Source: Halomonas elongata (GTDB lineage Bacteria > Pseudomonadota > Gammaproteobacteria > Pseudomonadales > Halomonadaceae). From it: 64,000 nucleotides of DNA. Of the stretch, positions 24,818-31,348 are shown piece after piece; positions within the stretch are counted from its first letter, which is position 1, and the number at the start of each line of letters is the position of its first letter. Both the position numbers and the translations under genes were made by a program. The notes beneath the pieces were generated by a model. That model had not been told where the DNA came from, searched no databases, and saw nothing but the letters and a program-made list of their open reading frames with translations. The stretch covers positions 62,001 through 126,000 of the forward strand of contig NZ_JAJQTQ010000005.1 of the NCBI RefSeq assembly GCF_029081005.1, read 5' to 3'.

Positions 24818-25372
24818 TCAGGACACCTCGGAAGAGGGAGAGCACAGCGCCGCCAGGCGCTCGACGAGTTTGATCAATGCCGCGAAGGCGAGCATCACAC
24901 CCCCCAGGCACAGCGCAAACTGGTAAGGTGCCAGGGTACCGAGAGCGGTGAGGAACTCCAGCCCGGTAGCATCGCGCAGGCTGCGAACCGGGCCACTGAG
25001 CCCGGAGATGCGCATGCCGCCGCGACTGGCCATGAAGAGGTAGCCCGACCAGGCCAGCAAGGCGCCGATCACCACCACCGCCAGGTCGACGATCACGAAC
25101 AGTGCCTCGCGCACGCGGGCCGACAGGAAGTCGACGACGATGCCCAGGCGCACATGGCGGTCCTGCACATAGGCCAGCGCCATGCCGAACATCACGCCGT
25201 AGATGCCCAGGAAGACCGGCACCTGATCGCCCCAGGCCAGGGAACTGCCGAATACGTAGCGGATGAAGGCATTGGAGAACACGATCAGGAAAATCAGCGC
25301 CATGGAGAGTCCCGCTCCCAGAGCGAAGACTCCTGTGGCGACGCGCCGCGTCGTCCGAAAGAGGGTAGCCAT
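24818..25372 (-). CDS. TRAP transporter small permease (DctQ), quinate/shikimate cluster
   Basis: A 184-residue membrane protein with four helices and the DctQ pattern (FSNAFIRYVFGSSLAWGDQVPVFLGIYGVMFG). The start at 25372 (MATLFRTT) removes an Arg-rich, non-conserved extension. It lies 65 bp after dctP and 1 bp before dctM. Confidence 0.88.
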   Translation of the reverse strand: MATLFRTTRRVATGVFALGAGLSMALIFLIVFSNAFIRYVFGSSLAWGDQVPVFLGIYGVMFGMALAYVQDRHVRLGIVVDFLSARVREALFVIVDLAVVVIGALLAWSGYLFMASRGGMRISGLSGPVRSLRDATGLEFLTALGTLAPYQFALCLGGVMLAFAALIKLVERLAALCSPSSEVS

Positions 25373-25437
25373 AAGCGTTCCATCCAAAACAGGTGCGGAG
25401 GAGCACCGTGCCGGCTCACCAGCACGGTGCGGGAGGC

Positions 25438-26460
25438 TTATTCGTCGGCGGTGGCGGCGGCCACGGCCTCCTGGAGACGATCGACCCATGCCGCGTCGTC
25501 ACCCAGATCGTCGCGCAACCACTCGATGACCGGCGGCTGAGCCTGCTCGCGGAACGCCGCCAACTCCTCAGGCTTCGGGCGATAGACCTGCATGCCCTCC
25601 TCCTGAACGGCCTTCAGGCCCTCGGCGGTGGTGAACTGCTGGATGGCCCGTCCCATGTTACCGGCGATTTCCCCGGCGCGTTCAAGCACCTGCTGCTCCT
25701 GCTCTGAAAGCTGGTTGAAGAACTGGTCGTTGATCAGCAGAAAGTCGGTGCCGTAGACGTGGCCGTCCAGGGTCATGTAGTCCTGCAGCTCATGCAGGTT
25801 GTTGTTGTAGATGGTACCTACCGGGTTCTCCTGGCCATCGACGACCCCGGTGGAGAGTGCCGTAGGTAGCTCGGACCAAGCGATCGGCGTGGGCTCGGCG
25901 CCCAGTCCCTTGACCATCTCCACGTAGAGCGGGATGTCCTGCACCCGGAACTTGAGGCCTTCCATGTCCTCCGGCGTGCGGATCTCGTGGTCGCTGTTGG
26001 TGAAATGGCGGAACCCGGTTTCGCCGTAGCCCAGGGTACGCAGGCCGGTCTGTTCGAGGCAGTGCTGTGCCAGGGCCTCGCCGAACTCGCCGTCGAGCAC
26101 CTCCCAGGCGACCACCGGCGATTCGAACATGTAAGGGATGTCCAGCACCCCTGCGGCCGGACAGATCTTGGACATCGCGCCCGAGACCATCACCACCGGC
26201 GTCATGCCATCGATGGCCTGCTGGATCATCTCGTCCTCGTCGCCCAGCGAGCCGGCGGGGAACAGTTCCACCGTCAGATCGGTCTCCGCTTCGACGATAT
26301 TCTTGAAGATCCGCGCGGCGGCCCCCTTCTTGGAGCTCTGCCAGTTGTCCGGGTCAACGTGGCCAAACCGAATCGTCTGCGGCTGGGCCTGGGCAACCGA
26401 AGCAATTCCGACGGCGAGGGCGGTGCCGAGGAAGGCAAGTTTGGCAGCTCTGAAGGTCAT
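25438..26460 (-). CDS. TRAP transporter substrate-binding protein (DctP), quinate/shikimate cluster
   Basis: A 340-residue periplasmic protein with a Sec signal peptide cleaved near AQAQP (about residue 26). The central block GLKFRVQDIPLYVEMVKGLG (near 165) contains the Arg that usually binds the substrate carboxylate, and TGVVDGQENP (near 205) is the conserved DctP segment. It is the first gene of the P-Q-M operon. Its leader holds the GTTCG-N5-CGAAC operator plus a third half-site, so PcaR-type control with the pca genes is likely. Quinate or shikimate is the probable ligand because the next genes upstream degrade exactly those compounds. Confidence 0.9.
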   Translation of the reverse strand: MTFRAAKLAFLGTALAVGIASVAQAQPQTIRFGHVDPDNWQSSKKGAAARIFKNIVEAETDLTVELFPAGSLGDEDEMIQQAIDGMTPVVMVSGAMSKICPAAGVLDIPYMFESPVVAWEVLDGEFGEALAQHCLEQTGLRTLGYGETGFRHFTNSDHEIRTPEDMEGLKFRVQDIPLYVEMVKGLGAEPTPIAWSELPTALSTGVVDGQENPVGTIYNNNLHELQDYMTLDGHVYGTDFLLINDQFFNQLSEQEQQVLERAGEIAGNMGRAIQQFTTAEGLKAVQEEGMQVYRPKPEELAAFREQAQPPVIEWLRDDLGDDAAWVDRLQEAVAAATADE

Positions 26461-26881
26461 GGGTTATCCCCCTAGATTTGATTTGTCATCTTTATCGGTC
26501 ACCGACGGTAGGGACGTCGGAGTTCGCCTTGCGAACTAAAGTGCACGAAACGAACACTAGAATTCCCCCGCCTGAGTGTCAACGCGCGACGCGGGGATTA
26601 CGACCAAGGTTTAAGGCACATCGCTTTCTTCCTACCCCACATATCACAGTATGGCGTCCATGGCCGGCTCCTTCTCATCAGCGCCGCATGGGCGCCGGTG
26701 AGCAGGGGCTGGCAGCGAGAGGAGTCATGTGAGGCGATGAACGAGAGAGGTGTTGGCCCGGCGTTGCGGAAGCACACCCGCACGTCGGAGAGCGTCGCCA
26801 CGGAACATGGCGGCGACACAAAAAATGCAACGACATTCCAGAAAGCAACCTCGCGAACAGCAGCTTCGCAGGGCCCGGCGC
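26461..26881. other. 421-bp intergenic region between aroQ and the second TRAP operon
   Basis: It holds the TRAP operon leader and the three-part PcaR-type operator (26521-26555). The part nearest aroQ (26600-26880) shows a GTCGCC/GGCGAC stem near 26804-26827, but the adjoining A-run is on the wrong side for terminating aroQ. No coding sequence with family character was seen. Confidence 0.6.
26521..26555. promoter_or_regulatory. PcaR-type operator upstream of the quinate/shikimate TRAP operon
   Basis: AGTTCGC-CTT-GCGAACT (26521-26537) is perfect and contains GTTCG-N5-CGAAC. A third half-site CGAAC at 26551-26555 is 19 bp from the second, the same spacing as at pcaI. It lies 61-95 bp upstream of dctP. 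Confidence 0.72.
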
Positions 26882-27322
26882 TCAGCCCGCCTTGATCAAC
26901 GCCTCCAGGGCGGCGTGGTAGCCCTGGCTGCCGAGGCCGGCGATCACGCTGTCGGCGCGCAGCGAGACGTAGGAATGGTGGCGGAAGGTCTCGCGCTTGT
27001 GCACGTTGGAGAGGTGCACCTCGAAGACCTTACCGTCGAAGGCGTTCAGGGCATCGAGGATAGCCACCGAGGTGTGGGTGTAGGCCGCCGGGTTGATGAT
27101 GATCGCCACGGTGCCGTCCAGTCGGGCGGCGTGGATGGCATCGATCAACTCGCCCTCGTGGTTGCTCTGCCGGCAGGCAATCTCCCAGCCATTGTCCGCT
27201 GCCCTCTCGTAGAGGGCGTTGTTGATGTCTTCGAGGGTCTCGTAGCCGTAGATCTCCGGCTGGCGGGTCCCCAGCAGGTTCAGGTTGGGGCCATGCAATA
27301 CCAGCACCTTGCCCTTGCTCAT
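26882..27322 (-). CDS. aroQ: Type II 3-dehydroquinate dehydratase
   Basis: A 146-residue type II dehydroquinase that converts 3-dehydroquinate to 3-dehydroshikimate. Catalytic features are visible: [16 protein letters not shown] with the active Tyr about residue 25, the [11 protein letters not shown] segment near 78, and [11 protein letters not shown] with the catalytic His near 103. The ATG overlaps the stop of the upstream shikimate dehydrogenase gene (ATGA), so it is translationally coupled. In this setting it is catabolic (quinate degradation), not part of aromatic biosynthesis; a second biosynthetic copy elsewhere is expected but cannot be seen. Confidence 0.95.
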   Translation of the reverse strand: MSKGKVLVLHGPNLNLLGTRQPEIYGYETLEDINNALYERAADNGWEIACRQSNHEGELIDAIHAARLDGTVAIIINPAAYTHTSVAILDALNAFDGKVFEVHLSNVHKRETFRHHSYVSLRADSVIAGLGSQGYHAALEALIKAG

Positions 27323-28185
27323 GAATCGCTCTCCTTCAGCAGCTGCCGCTTGTAATGATCAAACAGCGCACCGGCCTGCACATCGGCCGCGGCGCGCTTG
27401 TCGGCATCCTCGCAGAACCGCTTGAAGGCGTCGACGCCCTGGAAGACGAACAGGCTGACGCCGCTCATCACTCCAGCGTCGGCCGCCTTGGCCGCAGCGA
27501 TGAACTCGGTGACCGCCGGCACATAGACAGCGTCGAATATCCAGTGCCTGGACTCGATCAGCTCCTTGGGCAGCGGGCAGCCGGGGCTCTTCTCGTGGCC
27601 GATGGGCGTGCAGTTGACCAGGCCGTCGCAGTGCCCCACTGTCTCGGTCAGTTGATCCTGCGTGATCCAGGAAGCCGGAACCCCCTGCGCCTGCAACTCG
27701 CCGGCGAGCCGACGCGCCCTGGTCTCGTCGAGATCGAGCAGAACCACTTCGTCAGCATCCAGCGTGCCGAGCCCGAAAGCCACCGCTTTGCCCACGCCCC
27801 CAGTGCCGATCAGCAGCACCCGCCCCGGTACACGCTCGCCGAAAGTGGCATGAAAGCCACTGACGAAGCCGGTAAAGTCGGTATTCTCGGCGAAGATTTC
27901 ACCGTCCTCGAACACCAGGGTATTGGCGGCACCGACCATGTACGCCCCCTCGGAGGCCTGATCAGCCAACTGCACGGCCTCCTCCTTCCAGGGGAAAGTG
28001 ACGTTGACGCCACGATAGCCTCTGGCGATGACCCGACGCACCTGACTCTCCAGCGAGTCGATGGTCATCTCGTTGGCGTCGAAGAGATCATAGGTAACAG
28101 GAATGCCGGTCAGTTGGCCGAGCCGCACGTGCAGGTCCGGCGAGCTGGAGTTCATTATGGCTTTGCCGATCAACCCCAATTTCAT
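27319..28185 (-). CDS. Shikimate/quinate dehydrogenase, NAD-type catabolic form
   Basis: A 288-residue AroE/YdiB-fold enzyme. The substrate pocket segment is MNSSSPDLH near residue 13, the catalytic Lys is in [10 protein letters not shown] near 67, the Asp in NTDFTGF near 103, and the nucleotide loop is GTGGVGKAV near 127. The acidic residue after the second strand (VVLLDLDE) in place of the NRT motif of NADP-dependent AroE suggests NAD preference, as in catabolic quinate/shikimate dehydrogenases. Start 28185 (MKLGLIGK) has GGAGAC upstream. It lies between quiC and aroQ in one operon and would feed dehydroquinate or dehydroshikimate into the route. Confidence 0.88.
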   Translation of the reverse strand: MKLGLIGKAIMNSSSPDLHVRLGQLTGIPVTYDLFDANEMTIDSLESQVRRVIARGYRGVNVTFPWKEEAVQLADQASEGAYMVGAANTLVFEDGEIFAENTDFTGFVSGFHATFGERVPGRVLLIGTGGVGKAVAFGLGTLDADEVVLLDLDETRARRLAGELQAQGVPASWITQDQLTETVGHCDGLVNCTPIGHEKSPGCPLPKELIESRHWIFDAVYVPAVTEFIAAAKAADAGVMSGVSLFVFQGVDAFKRFCEDADKRAAADVQAGALFDHYKRQLLKESDS

Positions 28186-28282
28186 ATCATTGTCTCCTGA
28201 ACGAGGATGAGCTTTCGGCGATCGAAACACTCACACGAAGCTCACCCGTCAACCTCCGGGCCGCCACCTACTCCGCGGGGCC

Positions 28283-30127
28283 TCAGTTGGCCTTGGACTG
28301 AGCCGCGAGGCGAATCCCCGCATTGGCCTCGCCGAACTGCTGGTAACCGCCACGCCGCTCGACGAGCTCGAAGAAGAAACGCCCCGAGAAGGTTTCGGTA
28401 TAGGCATGGAAGAATTCACCCTCGTCGTTGCGATCATAGAGGATATTGCGAGTACGCAAGGCCTCCAGCAGAGCCTCGTCGAGACCGAAGCGGGCTTCCA
28501 GATCGTCGTAATAGTTGCGCGGGATCTTCAGCAACGGCAAGCCGCGCCCCTGAATCTCGTCGACGGTGGCGAAGATGTCGCGACTCTCGAAGGCGATCTG
28601 CTGCACGCCGCCACGGAATTCGCTGAGGAAGCGCCCGGGCTGGGTCTCCTGGGCCTGTGACACGGTGAGCGGCAGGCGGATGCTGCGGTCCGGGCTGACC
28701 ACCGCCTGGCTGACCATCATGCCGCGCGGATCGACGATCTCGTTTTCCGCTTCGGCGGCAAAACCGAACACGGTGCGATGGAACAGCTGCCAGCCCAACA
28801 GTTGGGTAGCCGGCAGCACATAAGAAAGGTGATCGATACGTACCAACCCAGCCTCGTCACGGCTCTCCTGGTCGAAGAGTTCGAAGTCGGTCCGCCACTG
28901 CAGGTCCTCGGCAGCCTGGTCATCGACCAGGTAGACCAGGCTACCCTCGATGCCACGCAGCGCCGGGATTTCCATCTCGCCCTCTCCGACCTGACCGCGG
29001 AAACGCGGCGCCAGGAAGGCCCTGGCTCTGGCCTGCGATTGCTCCACGTCATCGACGCGAAAGCCCACGGCGCAGACCGAGGTCCCATGCAGCAGACGGA
29101 AAGTATGGGCGAAGCTGTCAGTCTCGAAATTGAGCACAAGGTGAATGTCACCCTGCTTCCACAGCTCGACGTTCTTCGAACGGTGGCGCCCCACGTGACG
29201 GAAGCCGAGCGCGCCGATGAATTCGCCCAGCGGCGCGGCACTCTCCTCGTCGAGGGTGAACTCGATGAAGTGGATGCCGTGGTAGTGCGGCGCCGGCGGA
29301 ATCCGCCCCGCCCAGGGCCCGTCCTCGACCAGATTCTCGAGCCAGATCAGTGAGCGCAGGCCGTCCAGGGCGGTGATCTCGGTGGGCGCGGCGCGGAAGG
29401 CGTCGCTGAAGATCTCCAGCGACAGCGGGCCATCGTAGCCCGACTTGGCCAGCTCACGCATGAAGGCCTCCAGCGGCAGCCGCCCCTGCCCGGGAAAGCA
29501 GCGGAAGTGACGGCTCCACTGCAGCACGTCCATGTCCATCAGCGGCGCGTCGGCCACCTGCACGAAGAAGATCTTGTCCCGGGGAATTTTGCCGATCGCG
29601 GAGAGGTCGTGTCCCCGCGAGAGGATATGGAAGCTGTCGAGCACCACCCCCAGGTAGGGGTGATCGGCACGCCGCACCACCTCCCAGGCATCGCGGTAGT
29701 CGGAGATGTGGCGTCCCCAGGCGAGCGCCTCGAAGCCGATGCGGATGCCGCGCTTGGCAGCGCGCTCGGCGAGCTCGCGCAGGTCGGCAGCGGCGCGGTC
29801 GAGATCGTTGTCGACCTGGGGCGAAACGTTGCTGCAGACCAGCAAGAAGTCGGTGCCCAGTTGCTCCATGAGATCGAACTTGCGCTCGGCACGCTGCATG
29901 TTACGGCTGCGCTGGGGCTCGGGCATGGCCTCGAAGTCGCGGAACGGCTGGAAGGCGACGATGGTCAGCCCCAGCGAGGCACATAGCTCGCGAATCTCCT
30001 CTGGCGAGCCATCGAACGACAGCAAGTCGTTCTCGAAGATCTCTACGCCACCATAGCCGGCACGGGCGATGGCTTCGAGCTTGGTACGCAGATCTCCACT
30101 CAGGCATACGGTGGCGATGGCACGCAT
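28283..30127 (-). CDS. quiC: 3-dehydroshikimate dehydratase, TIM barrel fused to an HPPD-like domain (QuiC)
   Basis: A 614-residue two-domain enzyme that dehydrates 3-dehydroshikimate to protocatechuate. Residues 1-275 are a sugar-phosphate-isomerase TIM barrel with the metal ligands in order: Glu in GFEALAWGR, Asp in VVLDSFH, Gln in VQVAD and Glu in SLEIFSD. Residues 285-605 form a 4-hydroxyphenylpyruvate dioxygenase-like vicinal oxygen chelate domain (HYHGIHFIEFTL ... SGRFFFELVERRGGY). This is the fused QuiC1 form known from pseudomonads. Start 30127 (MRAIATVCL) has GGAGG upstream. It is the first gene of the leftward quiC-dehydrogenase-aroQ operon, 98 bp before the dehydrogenase, and delivers the substrate of PcaHG. 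Confidence 0.94.
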   Translation of the reverse strand: MRAIATVCLSGDLRTKLEAIARAGYGGVEIFENDLLSFDGSPEEIRELCASLGLTIVAFQPFRDFEAMPEPQRSRNMQRAERKFDLMEQLGTDFLLVCSNVSPQVDNDLDRAAADLRELAERAAKRGIRIGFEALAWGRHISDYRDAWEVVRRADHPYLGVVLDSFHILSRGHDLSAIGKIPRDKIFFVQVADAPLMDMDVLQWSRHFRCFPGQGRLPLEAFMRELAKSGYDGPLSLEIFSDAFRAAPTEITALDGLRSLIWLENLVEDGPWAGRIPPAPHYHGIHFIEFTLDEESAAPLGEFIGALGFRHVGRHRSKNVELWKQGDIHLVLNFETDSFAHTFRLLHGTSVCAVGFRVDDVEQSQARARAFLAPRFRGQVGEGEMEIPALRGIEGSLVYLVDDQAAEDLQWRTDFELFDQESRDEAGLVRIDHLSYVLPATQLLGWQLFHRTVFGFAAEAENEIVDPRGMMVSQAVVSPDRSIRLPLTVSQAQETQPGRFLSEFRGGVQQIAFESRDIFATVDEIQGRGLPLLKIPRNYYDDLEARFGLDEALLEALRTRNILYDRNDEGEFFHAYTETFSGRFFFELVERRGGYQQFGEANAGIRLAAQSKAN

Positions 30128-30214
30128 CAGAACCTCCTGGTCAGACGGATCGTGAGACCCTCGCCACATCTCCCTGATGGGGTCGTTCCGACGAGGCGAG
30201 TGACGCCCAATAAT

Positions 30215-30252
30215 GTTCGCACAGCGTTCTTAAGTTCGCATTATGCACGAAC
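30215..30252. promoter_or_regulatory. PcaR-type half-site cluster proximal to quiC
   Basis: GTTCG at 30215-30219 and 30234-30238 are exactly 19 bp apart; the inverted CGAAC is at 30248-30252 (AGTTCG-N9-CGAACT). The distance to the quiC start is 88-125 bp. The palindrome spacing is looser than at the other sites, so this copy is less certain. Confidence 0.5.
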
Positions 30253-30399
30253 TACAGGGGGTAAAAGCAAGCCACTCTCAGGACCGGATGCCTCTCAGCA
30301 TAGAAGCCTATCCCCATAACCGGCCCGTTATCGGCACTCTTCTCCTCCCAGCCACGGCCTTTCACCTGCCAACGTGACCACACCGCCCATACCGCGGCA

Positions 30400-30428
30400 T
30401 TGACAGATCTGGAAAGCGATTCTAGTTT
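30400..30428 (+). promoter_or_regulatory. Possible sigma-70 promoter reading toward the HAD gene
   Basis: TTGACA (30400-30405), a 17-bp spacer and TAGTTT (30423-30428). The -10 is poor (3 of 6 consensus bases). It abuts the distal GTTCG cluster, so PcaR could act here. Confidence 0.35.
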
Positions 30429-30462
30429 GTTCGCCCAAAGTACGAAAGTTCGATTATCGTAC
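30429..30462. promoter_or_regulatory. PcaR-type operator distal to quiC, proximal to the HAD gene
   Basis: GTTCG (30429-30433), then 19 bp on GTTCG-ATTAT-CGTAC (30448-30462). The second part closely resembles the Pseudomonas PcaR consensus GTTCGATAATCGCAC. Confidence 0.62.
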
Positions 30463-30658
30463 TCACTGACATGATAAGCATCACGGGGTGATCGCCAATG
30501 CCATGGACCCAGTCCAACATGATCATTCTGGTATCGTGGGTGAACATCCCGAACGAACGGCGGGGAGGACTTCTCGCTGCCCAAGAGGCAGAAACACCCC
30601 CGGACCCAATCGAGACGCGGCCCCGAGCCAGCCGCGTTCGCGCGCAGCGGAGCCTGAC

Positions 30659-31348
30659 GTGAGCGATTTCTTCTCCGATCCGGACAACGTCCTCGTCTTC
30701 GATTTCGACGGCGTGATCCTCGACTCGGCGAGCCTGAAGCGCGAGGCCTTCGCCGCCCTCTACAACGACCAGCCAGAGCCCCTGCAACGGGCAGTGCGTG
30801 CCTATCTGGGTCGGCGCGGCGGCCAGCCCCGGGAGGTCAAGTTTCGTCATATCGAGGCCCAGATCCTGGGCCGCACGGCCACCGACACATCCATCAATGA
30901 GCTCTGCCGGCGCTTCAAGGACAATGTCGAGCGACGTATCGTCGAGGCACCCGCCATTCCCGGGGCACTGAAATTCCTCGCGCGACATCGGGGTCGCCTG
31001 CCGATCTATCTGCTCTCCGCGACTCCCGAGCAAGAACTCAGAAACATCGTCTCGCAACGCGGCCTGACACCTTGCTTCGACGACGTCATCGGGTCACCAC
31101 CGGATAAAGTCACAGGCCTTCACAACTTGCTGAATCGCCATGGCTACCGAGCAGAACATACGGTCATGATCGGCGATTCCTACAACGACTACCGCGCCGC
31201 CCGCTCCAACGGTACGGGGTTCATCGGCATCACTGCCGAGCCGGCAGCCTCGCCCTTCCCCGATGATGTCGTGACGGCTCTCGACCTATGCGGCCTGGAA
31301 GCCGCACTCGCGACCTGGTACCGCCACGGGGACTCAGGTAGCGACTGA
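30659..31348 (+). CDS. HAD-superfamily hydrolase (phosphatase-like)
   Basis: A 229-residue haloacid-dehalogenase-like hydrolase. Motif I is DFDGVILDS (nucleophile Asp15, acid/base Asp17), motif II the Ser/Thr of LLSATP near residue 117, motif III the Lys of SPPDKVTGL near 149, and motif IV GDSYNDYRAA near 171. A helical cap lies between motifs I and II. The GTG start at 30659 follows GGAG at 6 bp; an open extension to 30488 is low-complexity and is not used. It is divergent from quiC and converges on glnE with a 15-bp 3' overlap. Phosphoglycolate- or sugar-phosphate-type substrates are possible; none can be named. Confidence 0.8.
   Translation: MSDFFSDPDNVLVFDFDGVILDSASLKREAFAALYNDQPEPLQRAVRAYLGRRGGQPREVKFRHIEAQILGRTATDTSINELCRRFKDNVERRIVEAPAIPGALKFLARHRGRLPIYLLSATPEQELRNIVSQRGLTPCFDDVIGSPPDKVTGLHNLLNRHGYRAEHTVMIGDSYNDYRAARSNGTGFIGITAEPAASPFPDDVVTALDLCGLEAALATWYRHGDSGSD

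Larger units (their letters stand above)
30128..30658. other. 531-bp divergent regulatory region between quiC and the HAD gene
   Basis: It contains two clusters of GTTCG half-sites (30215-30252 and 30429-30462) and a possible rightward promoter (30400-30428). Open frames within it have no recognisable protein family. Confidence 0.6.

Noticed and set aside
26804-26830. A GTCGCC/GGCGAC stem with an A-run as a terminator of aroQ
   Set aside because: On the minus strand the T-run precedes the stem instead of following it, and on the plus strand an A-run follows, so neither strand gives an intrinsic terminator.
30252-30584. A 110-codon minus-strand frame in the quiC/HAD intergenic region
   Set aside because: Its composition is Trp/Arg-rich without family character, it has no ribosome-binding site, and it overlaps both PcaR-type operator clusters and the promoter element.
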